Shown here: positions 56,001 through 64,000 of the stretch, piece after piece
How the letters are laid out: the number at the start of each line of letters is the position of its first letter
Position numbering within the stretch: the stretch's first letter is position 1
Origin: Cerioporus squamosus
Lineage: Eukaryota > Basidiomycota > Agaricomycetes > Polyporales > Polyporaceae
Direction: 5' to 3'
NCBI GenBank assembly: GCA_022592435.1
Contig: JABYQS010000038.1
Span: 62,001-126,000, forward strand
DNA length: 64,000 bases
The notes under the pieces: model-generated
Seen by the model: only the letters and a program-made list of their open reading frames with translations
The model's database searches: none
What the model was told of the DNA's origin: nothing
Translations under genes and position numbers: made by a program

Positions 56001-57150
56001 CGGTGTACTTGACGACGCGCTCCGGCGCGGGCATCTCGCGAAGATGTGCGTCGAGGGTGGACTGCGCCGTGCCCGCTGCTTTGGCCTCATGCCGCTGCTT
56101 TGTGTCCTTCGGCAACATCGATGCAAAGTTATTTTTATTGCACCAGTTGCAGTAAACAGCCTATGTGCAAGCACGTTAGAGACGAAGCAAATGGATGATT
56201 CCTATGATTGTGTACCTGTACTTACCTCATGCATAGCCCCCATATGGCGGCGGAGGCTTGTGATGTGGTCGACCAACGTTGACGGCAAGCCCTTCTTCCT
56301 GTACACAAAGTCAGATCAGCAGGAAAAGGATATGGCGTCGATTCAACTCACTTGCATGTCAAACAATGACGAGTCTTCTTCCCTGCAGCGACAGACACTG
56401 CAGAGAAGAAGTGGTCTATGTCACGGCTGCGGTCCGCTTGTCAAACCTTCTGCCCTTGCTCGTCATCCTCGAGTTCTATCATCGCAATGTCCTTAAGCAT
56501 TCCGGCCGCGTCCTCGGTGTCGACATTGATTGGTTCGGATGCAGCAGATGGCGCTGAAGTGGAGGGTGCTGCGGCAGGAGCAGAACTTGAAGAAGCCATG
56601 GCACTGGCAGCGAAGTCGCCGGGGGTCTCTGTACGAAAGATTGATTCAAGACTAACGAAGAGTTGATGTGATACTATACATACCGTGGCGCGCGTTCCAC
56701 CCTAGCACTTTGTTTGTGATCGTAGCACCTTCTTCGTCCGGGACCTCAGTAACCGAAGCACGTCTAGCTTGCTTTGCGGCAGCTAGAACCGGCCTCTCCT
56801 CAGCTCCAACTCAGCCCTGACTGAGTCGTAGTGTACTCACCTGGGTCCCCATCCCCATCTGCATCGGCTCGACCATCACCCGTGGTGCTGGCACCATTGG
56901 TCCCTGAGGTCTCCTTGCCGAATGCGCTGTCAGCTGCGCATTTCTTCTTGCTTGTTTGGGCATCAAGCTTCTTTGCCGAGGGACGCGTTTGACTGGCCGA
57001 CGATGTTGAAGGAGTAGAGGACAAGCCGGGACGAGCTTCACGGTGCTGAGCTTGCTGATGGGAGCGGATTTTGTGTTGGGCGGCGTTGTCAGGGTTCGTA
57101 ACGCGCGCAGATGCCCGGGGGATGCGTTTTGGGAGCTGCGGGACGTCCAT
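53031..57150 (-). CDS. hAT transposase (BED zinc finger, RNase H-like core, hAT dimerisation domain)
   Basis: About a dozen minus-strand exons run from ATG 57150 to the stop 53031-53033. Order of parts: a basic N-terminus (PQLPKRIPRASARVTNP), a Ser/Ala-rich linker, a BED-type zinc finger (CLTC near 56360, RRHMGAMH near 56240), YVTCDNASNNGTMMQEFGLR at about 55375 (hAT core with candidate catalytic Asp), CLAHIINLATQALL near 55200, LDSPTQWSSTFVMLERAEEL near 54880, KYYELTSNSDVYTFAM near 54430, and the C-terminal dimerisation block YPVWASLARDYLAVMALSVS plus SERAFSSADITISKR near 53330. The tail is acidic. No stop was noticed inside the exons, so it may be active, but every splice was not verified. 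The intron before the dimerisation exon is about 530 nt instead of about 55 because it holds the nested insertion. Confidence 0.82.
53419..53878. mobile_element. 460-bp MITE-like insertion with inverted ends inside the hAT gene
   Basis: The left end CAGTATTTCCGGATTTGTCTG (53419 onward) is matched by the inverse of the right end, CAGTAATTCCAAATTTGTCTG (complement ending 53878), about 25 of 30 positions agreeing. The interior has no transposase. The CAG start is hAT-like, but a convincing 8-bp duplication was not found. It lies within the long transposase intron between the exons ending near 53934 and starting near 53410. Confidence 0.7.
53812..53862. repeat. 24-bp-arm hairpin of CGTCTGA words
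   Basis: Arms around GTCTGAAACGTCTG and CAGACGTTTCAGAC pair through 24 positions with one mismatch and a 3-nt loop (CAT). It sits near the right end of the nested insertion; a cluster of related CGTCTGA/TCAGACG words continues leftward to 53757. Confidence 0.9.
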
Positions 57151-57477
57151 CTCACACGGTCACGGTACGTGGGCGGTGCGAGATTGGGCGTGTCCGAGAG
57201 AAGCAGAGTCTAACCTTAACTCCATCACAGCGCTACATGCAAAGGTCCAGCCAGAAAGGTACTGTACAGTTCTTCGGCCACCGCCGACCACGGTTGACAT
57301 CAGCGCCGCTGGCGAGCTTGAGCTTGAGAGCCCAGCTCGAGCTCAGAGCATTGCAGGCCGAGCCGTCGTGAAAGCTCGGCCCAGCTCGGCCTGAAGAAAG
57401 CCCGCTCGGGGAGCCTGACGGCTCGAGGCCAAGCTGAGCACATCACTAGATGCAGGACGCAACTTAGTCTTTGCCTT

Positions 57478-58846
57478 CATCTGTCGCCGAGCTTGAGCAA
57501 TGTCCACAAGAACACTGGCCTGTTGTCCATGTGGCCAACGCCACCAAAGTACATGATGTACGTCAAGTCTGCCCCCGACTTGTCGACTTCCCGCTCATCA
57601 AGCCTTTTGACCTCCTACTCCCCAACCCTGTCCAACATCCTGACAATTCCGTGGACCTTTAGTCGTCAACGATGTCACTTGGTGTCCAGCAGGAAGTCCA
57701 AGTCGGCCTTGTGGACGCACTTGAATGCAGCCTTGTAGTCCTCGTTCCCATCCCATTGCCATCATTGGGGTGGGGGAGAACCATCAACGCATGGCGTCTG
57801 TGCCCTCCAAGCGCATTTTGAGCATACGCTCGGTGTGCACATGCAAGTCCTCGAACCCCTGGAAACTTGAGCTCCATGCGCACCTGCACATCAAGCCTGT
57901 CCAGTCAGAAGAGAAGGGTCTGGCGATTGTCAGCGGTGTAGAATGTGGACGAGGGTTCCTGCAGCTCATAGGCGCCAAAGTGTGTCATCAGGTGTGAGCA
58001 GCTATGATGATGGATGTATGCACACCAGTCGGCAAGGGCAAGGCCATAAGCAGCAAGGATAAAACTATAGCTGTGCCAGTGGATGAGGATGGTCTTGAAT
58101 CTTGATGGCCAGTAGCTGCGCGATCTCGCATGCATGCTGTCCACCTGCACCTCCAAAGCTAGCAGGACTGGAGGACGCGACATGCACTTTTTGGCACCAA
58201 TGAACCACAGACTGTCAGAAGCTCCCGGTTCACATGTGCTTGGACATCGCATATCCTCGCGCCTTGGTAAGCGCGTGGATGGGACGGGCCATGGTCTCGT
58301 TCGCAACCTTGATGGATCTGGAGGATGTGTCTGTCAACGATGGCGCAGATTTGAAGCGAGGCAGTTACGCACCCGTATACGATCTCGTCCAACCCCATCT
58401 CCTTGTCCTCAGCTACGGATGTCTTGATCTCCTCCGCCAGCTTGTGGAAGGCGTCAGAGTGGGATGCTTGAATATCGGGCAGCTCCTTCTCAGACTTGCC
58501 AAAGATCTTGGTGACGTAATCACGCACAAGCCGACCAAGGATGGGGTTAGCATCTGCAACGGCCAATGCTCCCCCTTGCTATATCTTACATACTGTGAGC
58601 AGTGAGCAGTGCCCTGCTTGAGAGGCCGCAAGGACTTACCGGTGACATGCTGGACCAGGCTTGGTGCCTGCACTTGCTGGTTCCTGAAGGAGAGGCAAGA
58701 ACCTCCCTCAGCCACGACAGTGTTGATGTCGAGCTGTAGCGGCCTGGACAGTGACACCTGCTGTCGTTGTCTCATACACAACCTCGTATCTACCACAAAT
58801 TGAGACACATCCGTCGAGGTCCCACCGACATTGAACCTCAACAGCG
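57478..58846 (-). pseudogene. 5-oxoprolinase (hydantoinase domain) relic
   Basis: Minus-strand pieces of ATP-dependent 5-oxoprolinase appear in native order. FNVGGTSTDVSQF near 58830 is the DxGGTSTD motif with the first Asp replaced by Asn. Then come LDINTVVAEGGSCLSFRN near 58720, ADANPILGRLVRDYVTKIFG near 58550, EEIKTSVAEDKEMGLDEIVY near 58410, GARICDVQAHV near 58250, ILAAYGLALADW near 58050, YELQEPSSTFYTADNRQTL near 57950, VHTERMLKMRLEGTDAM near 57820, LMVLPHPNDGNG near 57770 and, after a stop near 57616, EREVDKSGADLTYIMYFGGV near 57570. Frames change repeatedly and introns are blurred. The C-terminal hydantoinase B half is missing; the hAT element begins at 57448, beyond the last recognisable piece. 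The enzyme would hydrolyse 5-oxoproline in the glutathione cycle. Confidence 0.85.
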
Positions 58847-58984
58847 AGTCAGTGCTGAACAGATGGATGTGCCTCGACGACTGTATGCCCACCCAATTAT
58901 CGAGACCTTCTTTGCAAACACAGCGACTTGGTTCTGAAGGTCCTCGCAGACCTTTACCAATGACCATGTCTGTGCGCGCTATCA

Positions 58985-59488
58985 GTGGGCATGTAGCACG
59001 GAAGGGGCTGGTGCATACCGGCTTCTCACATCGCGGGTCGGCTTCTTGATGCTGCAAATGAGCCATTGTTCCTGAGCAGCAACACGTACGACGCAAGCGC
59101 ATCTGAGAATGTGCTCATGAAGAGGGTGCAGAGCGAGAGGCAGGGGAAATGGGCGAACAGAGCAGGGGATAAGGGAGGCAACGGGTCTTGGGGGTGCATG
59201 CAGGTGGACGAGTTCAAGAAGGCAGTGAGGGACGTGTAGAATGAACAGTGGAGGTTTCAGATGCTCGATAATGTTGGAGAAGATGCATGTGATCTCGGCA
59301 CGGGTGAGCGCAGGGTGCGGGGTATCGAGGGACACAATGATGGGGTCAGGCATTGCTATAACCACACTCAGCCTGCGAGCGTCGTGGTCAGAAAGAAGGG
59401 TGCACACCGAGTGGATGAGCAGGAGCCCATCGACGTACGACTTCTCCGTCTCGTAGAACTCGGCAATGACCTTCGCTAGGTCAGGCAT
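58985..59488 (-). pseudogene. RhoGEF (DH domain) relic
   Basis: From 59488 the minus strand reads VIAEFYETEKSYVDGLLLIH, the start of a Dbl-homology domain, followed by TRAEITCIFSNIIEHLKPPL and CLLELVHLHAPP. The reading then drifts into shifted frames in which AHLQHQEADPRC can be seen near 59040. The second half of the DH domain and the PH domain are absent; oxoprolinase relic sequence begins about 140 bp further. Rho guanine-nucleotide exchange factors activate small GTPases in polarity control; this copy cannot. Confidence 0.75.
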
Positions 59489-59581
59489 AGACGGGGATGG
59501 AAAGGAGTTTGTTCATTCTCGAATGCGCTCGCACCTTGATCTCGATGCGCCCTAAAGCCAGACTCCAGCATGAGCACATAC

Positions 59582-60301
59582 TCATACCTTGAAGAAAAAC
59601 AACACGTACCTTGCTCCAGAGTTTACTGATCCAGCTCCTCCATCCTGCTCATGTTGAACCTTCACCCAAGCGACACCTACTTCAACCCGGCCATCTCCAT
59701 CAGCTGTATATTCATGTCTCTTACCTCTGCGTGCGGGCCTCCACAAACGGTCCACATTCACGGTCAGGGATATGTTCGCACGCGGTGAGGCGGGCGTAAA
59801 TGTCTTCGAGGATGGAGATCTGGGTGGCAAGTCACGACGTTGCACGGGGTCGGCCTCAGCCACCTTGCACTGGAAAAGATGGCACGTAGAGACAGAGGCG
59901 AGAGCGGTGGAGTAGACGAGGTGCGGGTGGGAGGCAAGGAGGCCCACGTCGTTCATACTGGAGAGCAAGAAGAGCCTGAGTGTCCGATATCTGGCATTCT
60001 TGTGCGTGCATGGAATCTGGCCTCTTGCTGCATTCGTGGTTGCGGCACAGCGTGCTTCCTGCCACTCTATGCACCCTACGGTACTACGCATGCAATGCAA
60101 GAGGTCATAAGGGAAGAGTTTTGAACGGGCAGTGGGCACGGACATACCATCAGGATGCCTTCGGAGTGGTACCTGCTTTGGAATCTCCACCGACCTTGAG
60201 GACTCCCAGTCGAGGAACGAGGAGAAAGCGAAGGTCGTATTCTGCGGCCTGCCATCTGAGTCGCGGCTGGTCAGAGTCGCGGCTCTGGTAGTACAGTACA
60301 T
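59582..60301 (-). pseudogene. unrecognised 239-codon frame, possibly part of the RhoGEF relic
   Basis: A single minus-strand frame with coding character (LASHPHLVYSTALASVSTCH, ANISLTVNVDRLWRPARRGK, HEYTADGDGRVEVGVAWVKV) directly upstream of the RhoGEF relic. It could be an N-terminal portion of that gene or a separate gene. No domain was recognised. Reading continues into FFFKV and a stop near 59582. Confidence 0.35.
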
Positions 60302-63300
60302 GTATCAATGCCTACCATCGTGCGTGCTAGACTGTCTCCGCAGGTGCTCATTGCTTGCTGTCTCCTTCGTAGCCTCGTGTTCTACGACGTCTCGTGCACG
60401 GATGTCGGAGACGGTACTGCGCTGCAACTAATCAGTCTGCATGCATCTGCTTCCACAGGAGGTGTATCAGAGTGTGCACAAGAGAGCCGAAGAGACCTGA
60501 GTGCGTACCTGCAACAACTCGATCGAGGCCGCCCGACATTCCCAGTCGCAGCTCAACTTACCGACCGCGCTCAATGGATACCAAAGCGAGCACTCCGGAT
60601 ATCGTCTGCCTTGACAGTGGCATTCACTGCACGGATTGCACAATTCTCTGCTGGCGAATGCATTCAGCTGGCACCCATCACCTCCTCCAGCGGCTTCAAG
60701 TCGTGCTGTCTGCTCTCCGAGTCGAGTCAGGCTAGTCGTTCTGGGGTACAATCCCAAAGGACACTGGCCGTGAGGAGAGCCGCTGCACTCCGCACGCGAC
60801 CATGTACTTACTGTCGGGAACGAGACGCCTTCTCCGACGGACGTGAGCAGCGAACCTGAGCGTGGGTGTGGGTGTGGGATCTCTCCCAACGGACTGCCCG
60901 ACAGCTCGGAAAGCGAACTGGTTAGCCAGCCGGCCATCACAGTTGTGAGCGAGCTGTTCCGTGCTTGTGTTTGACAGGTTCGACACTCACTGATTACCGG
61001 GTGCTCGTGCCCATGTTATCCTCCTTTCCTGTTGCTGGTCGACCTCACCGTGGGGTTGCGCGCGGAGACTTGGACTTGACCTGTGGATGCATAGCTGTTC
61101 CAGTAGCTGGACAGACACGGCCATGCATTCAAGTTCTGCAAGGATTCCGTGAGCGTGAGCAAGAGCGAATACGCAAACATAGAGCTGTCCGAAGAGATAG
61201 CCAAACCTTCGATTCTCCCGACGTCACTGTATTCACGCTAGCCAGGAATACTACACGTCCCAGGAGGCCGTCCGGAGTGTACGGTGCACCTCGAGACCCG
61301 GAGCATACTGGAGGGCGCGATCCAAGCCGTCGTTCGGGTCCGGCGAGATCGACTCTCGTGCTGACTGGAGGAGAGTCGGATGTCCGCATGTTCGAAGTCC
61401 ACGCACCTTGAATACACGTTGCGAGGTCTGGGTCTGGCTCAAAGGTAGATCGCCGGGTATGTGTAGAAGCATGCTGTATTGAATTTGTATCTGTGCAACA
61501 AGGGAGAAGTAGGGACTGGGCGCGTGGGCAGGTGGACGAGGGTGCATGTCGCAACGGCGATCTGTGATGACGTGGGTGTCGCAACTTGTAATGAAAGGAG
61601 GGGTTAGTACTCACACGTCGCTCCGAACTGGGAGCGCGGGTGCCGCCGCTAAGCATAGTACCAGCTCGGACGCAACATCGCTCTCCATCCCCCATCTTCC
61701 TCTCCTCGATCCCACTCCGCATCCCTTCGCCCTGCTGTACTCGACATCTCCTCGCTGCATCCGTCGACTCCAATGTCGTCCGCTTCGCACTCCTCGCTGC
61801 GCCGCGTCGCCGTCACGCCGGATGATGTCTTCGCGGACACGACGGACTCGGAGGCCTTCGTGCTCCTACTACTACCAGGTCAGTGTGCTGTTCCATGAGT
61901 ACGCTTAGGAGTAGACACACCAGACGCAACAGACATGGGGGAGCAGACGACGGAGGGAGAGAGAGCACGTAGCCACACAGATACTCACACGCTCGGACGC
62001 TATATACAGAGCCCGTGGGAATTATACTCAACGAACCACATCACCTGATCGCGTATGTCACCCGTTACCGATCGTGTTTTGATGTGACAGTCACTAGCGA
62101 CGTGATTTTTTCACCCCAAGACCTGTCTACTTCGTAGTCCAGGAACCTATGTAGGTCTCTTCTCAACCGGAAGTTGGAACCATGCTGGATCTACGATAAC
62201 CTGGCGATTGTCGTGCTCAACTTTGCATTCGTCGCGTGTTCAGTACTGCTCTGGACGGAGGAAGAGACCCGAACTCTTGGACTTACCTTCCACCAGCATG
62301 CGACAGGTCAGATTTGAGTCAGAGTGAGCAGGATGGATTCCATATGCAAGGCATGTGAAGGGACAAGTGAGTCTCGTCCCTCTGCCCTTCCTCCTAGTGA
62401 ATCGTTGCGACTGACCTCCCTGAAAGTTGAAACCGCGTCAACCTCCACCAAGACGAAGTACGCTTTTTGATACCCCCATGCGATCCCCACGCAACCACTG
62501 CGAGGCACTCCCTATGCACCTCCAGGCTATCGCTACATAGGCTTCCCTGTGCTTAACTTCCAGTGACTCCTCGTTCCGCTCGGCTCATACAGTAACATAG
62601 CCCTATGTCCCTGGCGTCCACCATGCTGGAGATCACGGCGTCGCAACTCCGCGCTCGGCTCCCAATACAGTTATACCCGCAGTAGGCCCCGGCATCGTTG
62701 TCCCTGCTGCATACCGGGCGGCAGGTACGGTCCATCTGACGCGCGCTCGGGCTCAGGCTCCGGACGCTGGGGGAACAGCAATTCAAGGACGATTGTCGGT
62801 TGATGGCCTCCCATCCGCGGTCAAGGTGTCCGCTCTGGCTCTTTGTTTCTTGTGGGCAGGGAAGCGGTTGTGCACCCAGCCCTCCGTAACACATGCCTGC
62901 CTCCCCTGCCACGAGACTTCTGCAGCTAACGACACTCGCACACTGGTAGGTCTATACGAGATCCTCAGACTAAGTATTCTCTCGAAGTGGAGGTATGGTC
63001 GTGAGGCGACACTTTAGCTGATCAGATGTGCTTTCTCAGAGCCGGTAATCGAAAACTTCAATATCGCGCCGTTGCTCGTCACACCTGATGAGTCAACCCT
63101 GACTGCCGACTTCCAGCTCCCGGATACGGTTGACATCTTTCCCGTACCGACCGACGATGCAGTCCCGCGACGCCTCGGGTCGACTAACGTGCGGTGGTGC
63201 CGGGAGTCGGGTACATGTCGACGTCCGACAGCCGTTCGCAGCAACGCCCTACAGTGCGGCCAGGCAACGCCCAAGACGCGAAGGCTTCTGGCAGTGGATA

Positions 63301-63352
63301 TAACGTCCGCACAAATGCCCTTCTTAGTACCTACAACGACTACTGTACTGCG
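60302..63352. other. 3 kb with no supported gene
   Basis: Several open frames occur but none forms a convincing gene. A hydrophobic segment, IYDNLAIVVLNFAFVACSVL, with good coding look lies on the plus strand at about 62185-62250, preceded by a Ser/Asp-rich ATG frame at 61771-61870. These may be two exons of an unrecognised membrane protein. The stretch 62990-63350 includes ADFQLPDTVDIFPVPTDD, also possibly an exon end. Confidence 0.35.
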
Positions 63353-64000
63353 ATGGGTCCCTCGTCCACCTCATCTCCTTTGCGCCGTCATGCATCGCGT
63401 GCATTCGTGGTCGCCGCGATCCTGTGCGCATACGGGCCTTGGTCCGTCCTCGCGCAATCCCCACAGGTGAAAGTCGGCGGGACCACTATCACCGGCGTGT
63501 TACAAAGTTTTCAGGGCGTGCCAGGCATCGACTTCTTCGGAGGTATGTTACACTTTGGTGGCGCGATCGTCGTATTCTGAACCATACTTTCTTTCGCCCA
63601 GGGATCCCCTTCGCGCAGCCCCCAGTTGGCAAGTTGCGCTTTGCGCCGCCCGTACTTCTGGACACGCCTGGTACCAACACCTTGGATGCAACGCAGTTCG
63701 GGGCGCCTTGCGTCCAGCTCAACGTACGTCGTGCCGTTTCGAGTCTCTGTAGGCCGCCTGAATACTGACGAGTCGTCCTTGTTGTCAGGTTTCTGGGGTC
63801 TCCGAGGACTGCCTCACCTTGAACGTCTTTCGGCCCTCAGGGATTAGCAGCAACGCGTCGCTTCCTGTCATGCTCTGGATCTACGGCGGCGGTTTCCTCC
63901 AGGGCTTCTCGTCCGCATTCAACGCCAGTGCCATCATTGCCCAGAGCGTTCTGCGAGTGAGTCCTGTCGTGGCACTGCAACCTGCGTCCGAATCCCACTG
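63353..64000 (+). CDS. secreted type-B carboxylesterase/lipase (3' end outside window)
   Basis: Exons 63353-63542, 63602-63723 and 63789-63956 join in frame, and the next intron starts with GTGAGT at 63957. The N-terminus after ATG 63353 has a short basic part and a hydrophobic run (FVVAAILCAYGPWSVLAQ) that fits a signal peptide with cleavage after LAQ. Mature sequence shows QVKVGGTTITGVLQSFQGVP, GIPFAQPPVGKLRFAPP (family start signature), SEDCLTLNVFRP (the EDCLxLNV signature) and LPVMLWIYGGGFLQG, the oxyanion-hole GGGF loop of PF00135 carboxylesterases. The nucleophile serine (GESAG) lies beyond the window. Such enzymes hydrolyse esters of fatty acids, sterols or plant polymers. An in-frame ATG-less extension upstream to 63194 is open but does not look like a signal peptide. 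Confidence 0.9.

Larger units (their letters stand above)
52840..57448. mobile_element. hAT-type DNA transposon, 4.6 kb, ends identified
   Basis: The element starts TAGTGATGT at 52840 and ends with its exact inverse ACATCACTA at 57440-57448. It is flanked by GATGCAGC (52832-52839) and GATGCAGG (57449-57456), an 8-bp target-site duplication with one mismatch, the length expected of hAT elements. Both subterminal regions (52850-52985 and 57300-57435) are packed with short GGCTCG/CGAGCC and AGCTCGG words in several orientations, as is usual for transposase-binding subterminal repeats. It encodes a minus-strand transposase (53031-57150) and carries a nested insertion at 53419-53878. Confidence 0.85.

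Noticed and set aside
57659..57889. Independent small minus-strand gene
   Set aside because: Its readable part (LMVLPHPNDGNG) is a piece of the 5-oxoprolinase relic.

Overview
The window reads as nuclear DNA of a filamentous basidiomycete, most likely an agaricomycete of the polypore type. Genes are broken by many 45-65 nt GT...AG introns, coding DNA is moderately GC-rich, and the recognisable families are typical of that group: Tnp2 and hAT transposases, a DUF6533-type membrane protein, a HET-domain protein, Zn2Cys6-like proteins, a polypore-style cytochrome P450 and a type-B carboxylesterase. No tRNA, rRNA or bacterial-type operon was seen. Family names come from memory of conserved motifs, since no search could be run.

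Layout. 1-5 kb: the 3' part of a Zn2Cys6-like gene, a 63-bp tandem array, a dispersed hairpin repeat and a broken coiled-coil gene. 5.7-11.1 kb: an orphan gene with membrane segments, then a nearly intact Tnp2 (CACTA-type) transposase. 11-16 kb: decayed flavin monooxygenase and protein kinase. 16.7-29.7 kb: the best-preserved host-like block, four plus-strand multi-exon orphan genes (166, 902, 359 and 1545 aa), with foldback and hairpin repeats between them. 29.9-35.9 kb: a second Zn2Cys6-like gene (paralogue of the first, minus strand), a long broken gene carrying a 47-bp frameshifting duplication, and a small intact orphan gene. 36-43 kb: a P450 fragment bounded by short repeats, then a 33-bp tandem array whose core matches the first array in the opposite orientation, then an A+T-rich island. 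43-51 kb: a BTB remnant, a SAM methyltransferase with a decayed partial copy behind it, a DUF6533-type membrane protein and a large HET protein. 52.8-57.4 kb: a complete hAT element with terminal inverted repeats, an imperfect 8-bp target duplication and a probable MITE nested in one transposase intron. 57.5-60.3 kb: decayed 5-oxoprolinase and RhoGEF genes side by side. 63.4 kb to the end: the 5' part of a secreted type-B carboxylesterase.

Overall this looks like a transposon-rich accessory segment in which housekeeping and metabolic gene families survive as fragments, while intact genes are mostly lineage-restricted orphans. The strongest unexplained signals are the two related arrays 40 kb apart, a family of short hairpins with the invariant loop GGCTACTCC, the duplicated Zn2Cys6-like genes, and the hairpin-bearing insertion inside the hAT element.
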